Assembly (NCBI GenBank): GCA_964574875.1
Contig: CAZNOX010000006.1
Location: 1-64,000 of the forward strand
Source of the DNA: DSCS01 sp035391585
GTDB taxonomy: Bacteria; Macinerneyibacteriota; Macinerneyibacteria; Macinerneyibacteriales; DSCS01
Reading direction: 5' to 3'
DNA: 64,000 nt
Numbering within the stretch: the first letter of the stretch is position 1; every line of letters starts with the position of its first letter. This document shows positions 35,763 through 44,745 of this stretch, in pieces. Below the pieces are notes generated by a model, which made no database searches, was not told the origin of the DNA, and saw only the letters and a list, made by a program, of their open reading frames with translations. A program made the position numbers and the translations under genes.

Positions 35763-37039
35763 ATATTCTTGTCGTTGATGATGAAAAAAATATCAGACGT
35801 GTCATGGAGATCATCACCACGGAGATGGGGTTTCAGTTCTTCGGGGCGGAGGATCCCGAAAAAGCAGCAGTTATCCTGGAAACGTCTCCCATCGACATCC
35901 TTGTGCTGGACATCAAGATGCCGAAAATGGACGGGATCTCCTTTTTAAAAGTCATCCAGTCTCAATATCCGGAGATCCCGGTGATCATGCTCTCCGGGCA
36001 CGGGACAGTCTCCGGTGCCGTAGAAGCCATGAAGATCGGGGCTGTGGACTTCATCGAAAAGAACGGGGATGAAGAGCAGATCAGATCTGTTTTAAGGAAG
36101 AGAGCCGATATGATCCTCTGGGGCCGGCAGGGGGAAGAGAATGATGTGCTCTTCCGGGATCCCAAGATGGTCAGACTCATCAAAAAGGCGGACAACCTGG
36201 CGGGGAAGAGGATCAATCTTCTTCTCACAGGGGAGAATGGCGTGGGCAAGGAGGTCATCGCCAAATACATCCATGGGAAAATCATGGGCGGAAAGTCCCC
36301 TTTTATCCCGGTCAACTGCGGAGCGCTCCCTGAAGAGCTTTTTGAATCGGAGATGTTCGGTTATGAAAAGGGAGCGTTTACCGGAGCGGATAAACGGCAG
36401 GCGGGAAAGATCCGGGCCGCCGGCGGAGGGACACTTTTTCTGGATGAGGTCGGGGATCTTTCACAGAAAAGCCAGGTCAGCCTGCTTCGCGTCCTTCAGG
36501 ACGGCCAGGTCACTCCCCTGGGAAGTGTTTCTCCTGTCTCTGTGGAATTCAACCTCATCAGTGCCACAAACAAGGATCTGGCCATGATGGTCATGAACAA
36601 AAAGTTCAGGGAGGACCTCTTCTTCCGTATCAATGTCATGGATATGCATATTCCTCCTCTGCGGGACCGGCGCCAGGATATCATGCCCCTGGCTTATCAT
36701 TTCCTCCATGAGATCACCCGGAAATACGGGATGGCAAAAAAGGGGATCCATCCGGACCTGGAGACATTCATGCTTCATTATACATGGCCGGGGAATGTCC
36801 GTGAACTGAAGAATTTTATCGAACGCCTGGCGATCCTTTCTGACGGAGAGACGCTCTATTACAAAGAGTCGGATCTTGCCGGCGCAAGGATGGACCTCAA
36901 TGCTCTTCTTGATAAAAACGAAAAGGAGATCCTCACAAGGGTCATCACCATCACAGGGGGAGACCGGGAGAAGATGTCCCGGCTTCTCAACATCCCTGTG
37001 AAAGAAGTCAAAGAAAGGCTGCAGCGTCATGATCTTTAA
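35759..37039 (+). CDS. NtrC-type sigma-54 response regulator, altered DNA-binding helix
   Basis: 426 residues. Receiver domain with D7, D8 and phosphoacceptor D51 (LVLDIKMPKMDG); central AAA+ domain with Walker A GENGVGKEVIA, GAFTGA loop near residue 206 intact, and Walker B GGTLFLDEVGDL; short C-terminal Fis-like helix-turn-helix. The recognition segment reads LLNIPVKEVKERLQRH, more acidic than the usual RRTLYRKL type, so DNA binding may be weak or specialised. ATG 35759 overlaps the kinase stop by four bases, so they form a pair. It should activate sigma-54 promoters; I did not locate one with confidence. Confidence 0.92.
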   Translation: MNILVVDDEKNIRRVMEIITTEMGFQFFGAEDPEKAAVILETSPIDILVLDIKMPKMDGISFLKVIQSQYPEIPVIMLSGHGTVSGAVEAMKIGAVDFIEKNGDEEQIRSVLRKRADMILWGRQGEENDVLFRDPKMVRLIKKADNLAGKRINLLLTGENGVGKEVIAKYIHGKIMGGKSPFIPVNCGALPEELFESEMFGYEKGAFTGADKRQAGKIRAAGGGTLFLDEVGDLSQKSQVSLLRVLQDGQVTPLGSVSPVSVEFNLISATNKDLAMMVMNKKFREDLFFRINVMDMHIPPLRDRRQDIMPLAYHFLHEITRKYGMAKKGIHPDLETFMLHYTWPGNVRELKNFIERLAILSDGETLYYKESDLAGARMDLNALLDKNEKEILTRVITITGGDREKMSRLLNIPVKEVKERLQRHDL

Positions 37040-39644
37040 AAAATTCTGCGGAGTCGTCGTTATGGTTCTTCTTTTTTTATCGACGGTGGCGGCTCTCAAA
37101 CCGCCGCTTGCTTATTCGGAGAAGACGGAGCCTCTGGTGCCTCCCCGTACGGGCTCCTGCTCTCTTCTTGTCATCAGGGTCGAGTTTGAACCGGACAGTG
37201 AAGACGGAACCACCGGAGACGGACGTTTTACCGTGAGGTCGCTTGCGGATTCCCAGGCGCAGCCCTTCCTTTATGACTACTTCACTCTCTTCGGCCTGGC
37301 CGAAAAAGAGAGCCCTTTCCGGACTCCCGGCGGGTCAGAGGCTTTTCCCTACTACACCTTGAGCGAGTATTTCAGGGAAGTCTCGGGAGACCTGTTCAGG
37401 CTGGAGGAGATCACGGTCTCATCACAGATCTATGTGACGGCAGGGAAAACGATGGCCTATTTCGGAGCCAATGACAGTCAGGAGGAGAGGCTTTGCGAAC
37501 TGGCTGACACCGCTCTCGGAATGGCGGAAAACGATTATGACTTCTCCCAGTATGATTATATTGCCCTTCTTCATGCCGGCGCGGGAGAGGAGTTTGACAT
37601 GAACGGGGACTCTCCCGATGATATCCTGACCACTTCGTTCACTCCCGAAGCCTACCAGGAGATCACGGGGACCCCTCTGAGAAGCGATGTGCCCAACGGG
37701 GTCATGATCATCCCTGAGACAGAGAACCAGGATTCAGGGCCTGATGATATGCCTCTCAGTAGCCTCGGCCCTGCTGCGTTTTCCCTGGGGACACTCCTGG
37801 GGATGCCCACGACATATGATCTTTCCGGCAGGACATCGGGAGCGGGGATGTGGGACCTCATGAGTTACGGATTTTCCAACTACCTGGGATTCCTCCCCAT
37901 GCCCCCATCAGGCTACATCAAGGAGAAGATGGGGTGGGCGGAACCTCTTCTGCTGGACAGAAAGGGCCTTTTTTCCCTGGAACCCTTCAGCTGCGATGTC
38001 AAAGAGGAGGCCTGGAACGGGAACCGTCTCTATAAGATCGTCATCGGCAAGGGGGAATACTTCCTTCTGGAATACCGGAACGGCCAGGGGATCGGAAAAA
38101 GCTTTCAGGCCTTTTCCTACCTGGGCCGCCAGGGGGATTACTATATCATGGAACCTTCAGAAGGAGCCCTCCCCGGGATCACCATCTGGCATGTCAACGA
38201 GGATATCATCGCTTTGGACCCCTCCAATCTCAACGGCCTCCAGGGAAAGGGCCTGGATCTTGAAGAAGCTGACGGCCTGAACGACCTGGACCGGCCCCTG
38301 GGCAGTACGGGCAGCCTGGGCGACAGGACGGACTGCTTCAGCAGCAGGACATGGGAGATCTTCACTGACGAGACATCCCCCTCCGCCCGGGATGATCAGG
38401 GCGGGCGAAGCGGGATCCGGCTCACGGGACTCGACGCAGAAAGCAGTGCGGGACATGTCACTATGGAATCGGCAAGGCCGGATTATTTTCCTCTCACAAG
38501 ACCGGGGATCGTTCTGGCGTCTCCGGACCTCTTTGTCACATCATCCGGGGCCTACAGTGCAGAGGGGGCGATGCTCTTTTCATTTGAAGGAGAAAACCCG
38601 CTTCTTCTCGACAGGGGTTTTCTTTTCACAGACCAAGCCCTCTATTCTCTCCCCGACGGATCTCTTCTCCGGTCATGGGACTCTTTTCTCGGAGGGGAAC
38701 TGCTGGAAGCCAGACGAGAAAACGGATCCTATTTTCTGCGTACCGGCCAGAAAAGCTTTCTCTATGACGAGGCCTTTGTCCTCCTTGCTGAGACAGAGCG
38801 CCCCGGGACGACATTTTTAGGACTTGCCGGGCTCTCAACAGCAGCTCTTTCAGGAGGAGTCCTCTATCTGGGAGACTCTCCGGTCATGGAAGAGGCCGAG
38901 GATGTCCGTCTTTATAACGGAGAACTCTTTGTGTCAAGCCGGGGGCACTTTTACCGGATAGACCCGGCTCATCCTGTTCCTTGTCTCTTCCCTGCATCTT
39001 CTGTGACGGTTGAAGACTTCTTCCCCCTTGATTACGATTGTGACGGCATGACGGAACTCTTTGCACTCACATCGGATCAGCTTGTGGTCCTCAATGAGAC
39101 AGGGCCGGAAGAGAGTTTTCGTCTCCCGGGCTTCCGGGAGATGATCCCTTTTGAAAAAGGGGAGAAGATCCGGATTCTTCTCACAGGAGACCGGACGGCT
39201 GTCCTGGAACCCGGCACGGAAGAGGTCTTCCTGTATACGGGGGAGGACTCATCGACGACCGGAGCCGGCGGGGGAGACCTGCTCTACAGAAATGAAGATG
39301 CTGTCTACGCCATGACGCTTTATGACCGTCTTCTCCGCGACGGATCGACATTGGAAGGGCCCAGTGAGGGGACCGCGGCGCCTCCCGAAGACCGGGCTGT
39401 CTATGCCTACCCCAATCCTGCAGACGGAGAGGTCGTTTCTGTGCGTTTTTCTGCACTTTCGGGGAAACGAGCCCTTCTGGTCCTCTTTAATGCCGCCATG
39501 GAGGAGGTCAAAAGAGTGAGTGCAGAGACAGTTTCCGGAGAGAATAATATGGTCCTCTCCCTCACAGGGGTCCCCAAAGGAACGTATCTTATCAAGCTGA
39601 AATACGGAGACGAGACCACTTTCATCAAGGTCGTCAGGTTATGA
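37029..39644 (+). CDS. M6-family (immune inhibitor A-like) secreted protein lacking the zinc motif
   Basis: 871 residues, with a signal peptide (MIFKKFCGVVVMVLLFLSTV). M6 landmarks are present: YYTLSEYFREVSGDLFRLEE, YDYIALLHAGAGEE, MWDLMSYGFSNYLGF, EYFLLEYRN and GITIWHVNED. Where M6 enzymes have HEFGHxLGLPDLYD, this protein has FSLGTLLGMPTTYD, with F251, S252 and T255 replacing H, E and H. No other HExxH exists in the chain, so it is very likely a catalytically dead homologue. The C-terminal 80 residues start YPNPADGEVVSVRFSAL and resemble the type A (Por/T9SS) sorting or FlgD-like domain, suggesting secretion or surface display. It overlaps the regulator upstream and the kinase downstream. 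Confidence 0.85.
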   Translation: MIFKKFCGVVVMVLLFLSTVAALKPPLAYSEKTEPLVPPRTGSCSLLVIRVEFEPDSEDGTTGDGRFTVRSLADSQAQPFLYDYFTLFGLAEKESPFRTPGGSEAFPYYTLSEYFREVSGDLFRLEEITVSSQIYVTAGKTMAYFGANDSQEERLCELADTALGMAENDYDFSQYDYIALLHAGAGEEFDMNGDSPDDILTTSFTPEAYQEITGTPLRSDVPNGVMIIPETENQDSGPDDMPLSSLGPAAFSLGTLLGMPTTYDLSGRTSGAGMWDLMSYGFSNYLGFLPMPPSGYIKEKMGWAEPLLLDRKGLFSLEPFSCDVKEEAWNGNRLYKIVIGKGEYFLLEYRNGQGIGKSFQAFSYLGRQGDYYIMEPSEGALPGITIWHVNEDIIALDPSNLNGLQGKGLDLEEADGLNDLDRPLGSTGSLGDRTDCFSSRTWEIFTDETSPSARDDQGGRSGIRLTGLDAESSAGHVTMESARPDYFPLTRPGIVLASPDLFVTSSGAYSAEGAMLFSFEGENPLLLDRGFLFTDQALYSLPDGSLLRSWDSFLGGELLEARRENGSYFLRTGQKSFLYDEAFVLLAETERPGTTFLGLAGLSTAALSGGVLYLGDSPVMEEAEDVRLYNGELFVSSRGHFYRIDPAHPVPCLFPASSVTVEDFFPLDYDCDGMTELFALTSDQLVVLNETGPEESFRLPGFREMIPFEKGEKIRILLTGDRTAVLEPGTEEVFLYTGEDSSTTGAGGGDLLYRNEDAVYAMTLYDRLLRDGSTLEGPSEGTAAPPEDRAVYAYPNPADGEVVSVRFSALSGKRALLVLFNAAMEEVKRVSAETVSGENNMVLSLTGVPKGTYLIKLKYGDETTFIKVVRL

Positions 39645-41230
39645 AAAGGAAGATCGTCCTTTCGTTTGCGCTGGTCAACCTGATTCTTCTTCTTATCTTT
39701 CACATGGTCTACAGGGCCACGCTGGACCTCTACCGGTCACAGCTTCAGCATAATCTCTATGCGACAATACGGCTGGCGGAACGTTTTCCTGTCGATCAGC
39801 GTCCGGGGGAGTTTATCGACATGGCCGGGGCCAGACTTCTGGAAACAGTCTATTTTCTCGATACTGAAGAGTTTTACGGCAGGATCGATGTGACAGTCAA
39901 AGAGGAGCTGGCTGCGATCACAGAGGACCGGGAGTATTTTAAAGGCCGGAAACTTTACAAGTTTTATCCCTCCCGGGAAGGGCGCGACCTCATCATCGTC
40001 ATGGCGGTCCCTGAAAATATATGGAAGACAGGGATCCTGAAGATCACCGGCCTTCTCATCCTCTTTGTGGTGGCCACCAATATCACGTTTTTCTTATTGA
40101 CCCGCCTGTTTCTTATCAAGCCCATGGAGTATATCAGTGTGATCACCGACAGGATCCGACGGGGAGATTACGATGCCCGTGTGGAGATCGAGGGAAGCCG
40201 GGAGGTCGTGGCCCTGGCCGACAATATCAATAATATGGCCGAGACGATCAAAAATGATATCGCCCTTCTCAACCTGGTCATTGAGAACATGAGGCTGGGC
40301 TTTTTGGTTTATGACGATGAGGGCGAGATCATCCTCATCAACCGGGAAGCGAAAGAGGTCTTGGACCTCTCCTTGGGAGATCCGGTCATCCCCCATTTCC
40401 CTTTTCTTCCGGAGAACCCTTCTGAAAGCCGTCAGGGGTTTTTTGCAGGAGCGAAGATCTTCGACCGTTCCGGAGGTCCTCTTTTTGCCGATGTGGCTCT
40501 CTCCTCTTTCCGGCAGGGACAGGGGTTTTCTCATGCTCTGGCCCTTCAGGAGATCGAGGATCTCACCCATCACAACAACAGCCACCTGATCTCGTTTATG
40601 CGCACCCTGACCCTGATGCTGGCCCATGAGATCAAGAATCCGCTCAATGTCATCGGGATGATCACCCAGATGGCTGAAAAAAAATTCGGGCCCGATGCCA
40701 TGTGGGATGATATCCGCAGCGAAGAACGGAATATCACGGCTGTCATCGACACCTTTTCCTCGTTCTTTGCCATCACTCCCCATCCCTTTGATATCAGGAA
40801 TTTTGTGCAAAACTGGGTGGAAAAGTGGAAAAAGATCTATGCAGAAAAGGGGATCATTCTGGAAACCCGTTTTGATGATGCAGGACAAGTCAATTTTGAC
40901 AGCCACCGGTTGGAGATGATCCTCAATAACCTGGTCAAAAACACACTGGAAAACGGGGATCCCGGGTGCAGGGCGGTCCTTGACCTTTCCTCCGGGGATG
41001 GTAAGATATATCTTGTCTTAACAGATAATACAGGAGGGATCCAGAAAGAGACACTTTTCAGGTTTCTGGACGGGGGGCACTCCACCAAGGATGAAACACG
41101 AGGCTGGGGGCTGGCTCTTGTCCGTCTTCTTCTGCATCTGGGGGGTGCGGACCTGGAGATCAAGGGGGGAGCAGACAAGGAAACGGAAGTGAGGTTGACC
41201 TTTGAGAAGTATGAAAGTCCTCATCGTTGA
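39641..41230 (+). CDS. Membrane sensor histidine kinase with HAMP and PAS domains
   Basis: 529 residues. Transmembrane helix at about 5-22, a short extracytoplasmic domain (about 23-128), second helix (about 130-152), HAMP (about 153-205), PAS-like domain (about 215-300), then HisKA with LMLAHEIKNPLNVIGM (H329) and a HATPase with LNNLVKNTLENG, TDNTGGIQK and TRGWGLALVRLLLHLGG. G1 and G2 are somewhat shortened. ATG 39641 overlaps the M6-like gene by four bases, and its end overlaps the next regulator by 20 bases, so it pairs with that regulator. The periplasmic part could sense the M6-like protein or its partner; this is context only. Confidence 0.9.
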   Translation: MKRKIVLSFALVNLILLLIFHMVYRATLDLYRSQLQHNLYATIRLAERFPVDQRPGEFIDMAGARLLETVYFLDTEEFYGRIDVTVKEELAAITEDREYFKGRKLYKFYPSREGRDLIIVMAVPENIWKTGILKITGLLILFVVATNITFFLLTRLFLIKPMEYISVITDRIRRGDYDARVEIEGSREVVALADNINNMAETIKNDIALLNLVIENMRLGFLVYDDEGEIILINREAKEVLDLSLGDPVIPHFPFLPENPSESRQGFFAGAKIFDRSGGPLFADVALSSFRQGQGFSHALALQEIEDLTHHNNSHLISFMRTLTLMLAHEIKNPLNVIGMITQMAEKKFGPDAMWDDIRSEERNITAVIDTFSSFFAITPHPFDIRNFVQNWVEKWKKIYAEKGIILETRFDDAGQVNFDSHRLEMILNNLVKNTLENGDPGCRAVLDLSSGDGKIYLVLTDNTGGIQKETLFRFLDGGHSTKDETRGWGLALVRLLLHLGGADLEIKGGADKETEVRLTFEKYESPHR

Positions 41231-42551
41231 AGATGAAGCCACACAGTTGAAATACATGTCCCGGTTTGTCTCTTCCCTGGGGTATGAGGTCCTGGAAGCT
41301 GATGACGGGAAAAAGGCATTGAGCCTGCTGGAGGGTGACAGGGATGTCGATGTGGTCATCACCGATTATAAACTCAGGGAGATGAACGGGCTTCTTTTGC
41401 TTCAGCAGATCAAAAAACGACTCCTGACCTGCGATGTCATCATCGTCACCGCGTACGGGAATACAGAGGATGCGGTCCTGGCTATGAAACTCGGGGCGTT
41501 CGATTATCTGAGTAAACCCCTGAACTTCGACGAACTGGAGCTTGTCCTGAAAAGAGCGGAACATACCAGGGACCTCCAGGCGAAAGTCGAAGGATATGAG
41601 CAGAGCTCCCGGCCCCACAAGGAGATCGTCTTTCAGTCATCACTCTTTAACGATGCCCTTGAGAGGGCCGGAAAAGCGGCGGAGACCGATGTCACCGTCC
41701 TGCTCACGGGAGAGAGCGGCACAGGGAAAGAACTCGTCGCTGACTATATCCATGACCACAGCCCCCGGCGGAAGGCCCCCTTTGTCAAAGTCTTCTGTAC
41801 CGCCATCCCGGAAAGCCTCATCGAATCCGAGCTTTTCGGTTATAAAAAAGGCTCTTTTACAGGAGCCGAAAGCGACCGGAAAGGGAAACTCGAGTATGCC
41901 AACAGGAGTTCCATCCTTCTGGACGAGATCTCGGAGATCCCCCTTCATATCCAGTCCAAACTTCTGCGTGTCCTCCAGGAAAAAGAGATCCAGAGGGTGG
42001 GGGAGGCCGTTCCCCGCGTCATGGACATCAAGATCATCGCCACGACAAACAAGGACCTCAGGGAGAGTGTCCGCCAGGGACTCTTCAGGGAAGACCTCTA
42101 TTACAGGCTGAAGGTCTTTCCCATCCATCTTCCTCCCCTGAGAGAGAGAAAAGAGGACATCCGTCCTCTGATCAGCTATTTCCTCGACTTCTATAACAGA
42201 AAATACGGCCGGAACTTTTCTCTTGGTGAATCAGAACTGGCCAGGCTGGAAGAGTATCATTGGCCGGGAAATGTCCGTGAGCTGGAAAATCTCCTGATCA
42301 ACCTTGTTGTAAGCGGTGAACGATATCTGTTGAAAAATACGCTGAATTGGAATATAATCAATAATGAGGAAAGTATAAAGACCTTACAGGACGTTGAATG
42401 TGAGCATATCAAGCGTGTTTTGAGAGTTTGCAGGGGAAATATGACAAAATCCGCCGCTTTATTGGGAATTCATCGGAATACTTTGATGAAAAAGGCAAAG
42501 GAACTGGACATTGACCTTGACTTTTACAGGCAAAACGATAAACTATTATAG
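41211..42551 (+). CDS. NtrC-type sigma-54 response regulator (GSFTGA variant)
   Basis: 446 residues from ATG 41211; an in-frame TTG at 41202 is less likely. Receiver with E7, D8 and D52 (VVITDYKLREMNG); AAA+ domain with Walker A GESGTGKELVADYI, loop KGSFTGAES (S in place of A in GAFTGA) and Walker B SSILLDEISEIP; C-terminal Fis-type HTH MTKSAALLGIHRNTLMKKAK, which looks fully functional. Directly followed (15 bases) by pilM, so a role in controlling the pilus genes is plausible, as with PilR. It overlaps its kinase gene. Confidence 0.93.
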   Translation: MKVLIVEDEATQLKYMSRFVSSLGYEVLEADDGKKALSLLEGDRDVDVVITDYKLREMNGLLLLQQIKKRLLTCDVIIVTAYGNTEDAVLAMKLGAFDYLSKPLNFDELELVLKRAEHTRDLQAKVEGYEQSSRPHKEIVFQSSLFNDALERAGKAAETDVTVLLTGESGTGKELVADYIHDHSPRRKAPFVKVFCTAIPESLIESELFGYKKGSFTGAESDRKGKLEYANRSSILLDEISEIPLHIQSKLLRVLQEKEIQRVGEAVPRVMDIKIIATTNKDLRESVRQGLFREDLYYRLKVFPIHLPPLRERKEDIRPLISYFLDFYNRKYGRNFSLGESELARLEEYHWPGNVRELENLLINLVVSGERYLLKNTLNWNIINNEESIKTLQDVECEHIKRVLRVCRGNMTKSAALLGIHRNTLMKKAKELDIDLDFYRQNDKLL

Positions 42552-42566
42552 AAACTAGGAGGAAAC

Positions 42567-43577
42567 ATGAAAAAATTGATTGGGTTGGATATCGGCTCAT
42601 ACAGCGTAAAAGCCGTGGACATCAAGGTTTCATCCAAGGATATTGAAATAAAAAATTTCGGGCATGACCTTCTTTCCCGTGAAAGTATCGTGGAAGGCGA
42701 GATCATGGACACCAATCTCATCGAAGAAGTCATCAGGACTGTCTTCACGCGCCGCAAGATCAAAAACAAAAACCTTTCCATCTCCATCTCCGGACGAAAT
42801 CTTATTCTGAAATCTGTCCAGATCGATGCGGTTGGCGAAGAGAAGGTGCGCAATACCCTGGAATATGAGTTTCCTAATCATATCCCTTATGAACGTGATG
42901 ATATCTACTACGATTTCTCCATCGTTTCAGAAGAGGGCGGCCGGTCGGATGTCCTCATCGCCGCCGCAAAGAAAGAGGTGGTGAACAGCCGGGTGAACCT
43001 CCTGAAGAGCCTGGGTCTGGTCCCCCTGGCTGTGGATACAGCCGCCATGGCGATTCAGAATGCCTATGAAGCCATCCAGGGCCCCATCACCGGCACAGTC
43101 TTTATCGCCGATATCGGAGCGGAAAAGACGAGTTTCAGCATTGTGGTGAACGGTGTTCCGAAATTTGTCCGTGAGATCCCGGTGGGAGGCAACCATTACA
43201 CTGATGTCATTGCCAAAGAACTGGGGGTCAACTATGAAGTGGCCGAACGCATCAAGCTGGGAGAGGAGAAGAGCGACTCGAGCCTTGAGGAGCTCTTTGA
43301 CGCCACCAACCAGAATCTCAGCAACCAGATGAAGCGTTCTCTGGAATATATCAAGGGGAATGCCCCTCTGATGGTCAACAAAGGCGTTCTCACGGGAGGC
43401 GGGGCTCTCACTCCCGGATTACTCGATTTTCTCAAAGGAGAGATGGATGCGTCTGAAATCGAGCTCTTCAACCCCGTGGAGTATGTCAAAGCACCTTCGG
43501 AGCTGCTGCCAGAACTTCAGAAAGTCGGCCCGGCCCTTTCGGTCTGTATCGGCCTGGCGATGAGGAAGGTGAAATAG
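42567..43577 (+). CDS. pilM: Type IV pilus inner-membrane assembly ATPase-fold protein PilM
   Basis: 336 residues with the actin-like fold of PilM/FtsA: LIGLDIGSYSVKAVDIK at the N-terminus, VDTAAMAIQNAYE, FIADIGAEKTSFSIV and VLTGGGALTPGL. PilM is cytoplasmic and binds the N-terminal tail of PilN. Strong ribosome site TAGGAGG before ATG 42567. A weak promoter may lie at 42517-42544 (TTGACT, 16 bases, TAAACT), inside the regulator gene; I do not rely on it. First gene of pilMNOPQ. Confidence 0.95.
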   Translation: MKKLIGLDIGSYSVKAVDIKVSSKDIEIKNFGHDLLSRESIVEGEIMDTNLIEEVIRTVFTRRKIKNKNLSISISGRNLILKSVQIDAVGEEKVRNTLEYEFPNHIPYERDDIYYDFSIVSEEGGRSDVLIAAAKKEVVNSRVNLLKSLGLVPLAVDTAAMAIQNAYEAIQGPITGTVFIADIGAEKTSFSIVVNGVPKFVREIPVGGNHYTDVIAKELGVNYEVAERIKLGEEKSDSSLEELFDATNQNLSNQMKRSLEYIKGNAPLMVNKGVLTGGGALTPGLLDFLKGEMDASEIELFNPVEYVKAPSELLPELQKVGPALSVCIGLAMRKVK

Positions 43578-43578
43578 T

Positions 43579-44139
43579 ATGCTGGAAATCAACCTGATTC
43601 CCAAAGAGGAACGGAAGGGGCGTCATAATATTCCCATCGGCCCCTTTTCCATCATCCTTGTGTTTGCCGGGGTCATCGTGGTCATGATCCTCCTCTATCT
43701 GAACAATATGAGGGTGATCAACAATTTAAACGGAGACCTGGCGAAAGTCGCGGCAGACAAGAAGCGTTATGTGCGGTTCGATCAGGAATACCAGGCATTG
43801 AATAATCAGTTGAAAGAGATCGATAAAAAATTCCAGATCCTGAGTAAACTGGACAAGGGGAGGACATTCGCTCCCAAGCTCATGGAAGATGTGCTCATCA
43901 GGCTGCCGGTGAACACATGGCTTCTCTCCTTCGACCTGAACCGGAACAACCTGCGGATCGAGGGATCCGGAATGAATAATTATCTCATATCGGATTTCGC
44001 CGAAAGCCTGGAGCGTTCCGAGTTTTTCCAGGCCATTGAGATCGGGGAAGTCAAGGAGAAAAAAGAGAAGATCGGGGATCAGGACACCTTAACGTCATCG
44101 TTTGAGTTAAGCTGTACCATCAAACCCGATTTCAGGTAG
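43579..44139 (+). CDS. pilN: Type IV pilus assembly protein PilN
   Basis: 186 residues. It starts with the PilN tail MLEINLIPKEERKG, which fits the groove of PilM, followed by one transmembrane helix (about 20-43), a coiled coil (about 45-95) and a periplasmic ferredoxin-like domain containing WLLSFDLNRNNLRIEGSG. It begins one base after the pilM stop and forms the inner-membrane alignment complex with PilO. Confidence 0.93.
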   Translation: MLEINLIPKEERKGRHNIPIGPFSIILVFAGVIVVMILLYLNNMRVINNLNGDLAKVAADKKRYVRFDQEYQALNNQLKEIDKKFQILSKLDKGRTFAPKLMEDVLIRLPVNTWLLSFDLNRNNLRIEGSGMNNYLISDFAESLERSEFFQAIEIGEVKEKKEKIGDQDTLTSSFELSCTIKPDFR

Positions 44140-44148
44140 GGAGGGGAC

Positions 44149-44736
44149 ATGGCCGAAGGTTTTAATCTCAATGACCCGAAATATCAGAAAATACTGGTGG
44201 GGATCCTCGCCGGTGTTATCGTGATTGTCGTCTTCTATTTTTACGTGCTGAGCCCACAGCGCCAGCAGATCAGCGATCTGAAACAAAAAATCGAAAAAGA
44301 GAAGATGGAGGTCAAGCGTCTGGTGGCCCTGAGCAAGAAGATCCCTGAACTGCAGGCCGAGCTGGACGGCAAGAAAGAAGAGATCGCCCGGATATCGAAA
44401 TCTCTGCCCACACGCCAGGAGATCCCTACGCTGCTCAGGCAGATCACCGATGCTTCACAGCAGGCGGGGATCACCCTGACCTATTTTAATCCCGGACGGA
44501 TGGAAGCCAAGGGGGACTATCTCGAATTCAAAGTGGATATCCAGCTTGAGGGAACCTATCACAAAGTGGGGCACTTCCTCTCCCAGCTGAGCCAGCTCTC
44601 CCGGATCATCAATGTGGGGAACCTCAGTATGACCCGCCTTCCCACAGTGGATAAGAATACCATTAATGTCAAACTCGATCTCGTCGCCTATGTCTATAAC
44701 CAGGCACAGGGCGAAAAATCCGGAAAAGGGAAATAA
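44149..44736 (+). CDS. pilO: Type IV pilus assembly protein PilO
   Basis: 195 residues. Short cytoplasmic tail, one helix (about 18-36), coiled coil (about 38-85, KQKIEKEKMEVKRL) and a periplasmic domain with ITLTYFNPGRMEAKGDYLEF and VGHFLSQLSQLSRI, typical of PilO. GGGAGGGG lies just before ATG 44149. It pairs with PilN to link PilM to the secretin via PilP. Confidence 0.93.
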   Translation: MAEGFNLNDPKYQKILVGILAGVIVIVVFYFYVLSPQRQQISDLKQKIEKEKMEVKRLVALSKKIPELQAELDGKKEEIARISKSLPTRQEIPTLLRQITDASQQAGITLTYFNPGRMEAKGDYLEFKVDIQLEGTYHKVGHFLSQLSQLSRIINVGNLSMTRLPTVDKNTINVKLDLVAYVYNQAQGEKSGKGK

Positions 44737-44745
44737 GGAGTAGCT

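Noticed and set aside
42517..42544. Promoter for pilM (TTGACT, 16 bases, TAAACT)
   Set aside because: Weak -10 box and inside the regulator gene; several alternative alignments are equally poor.
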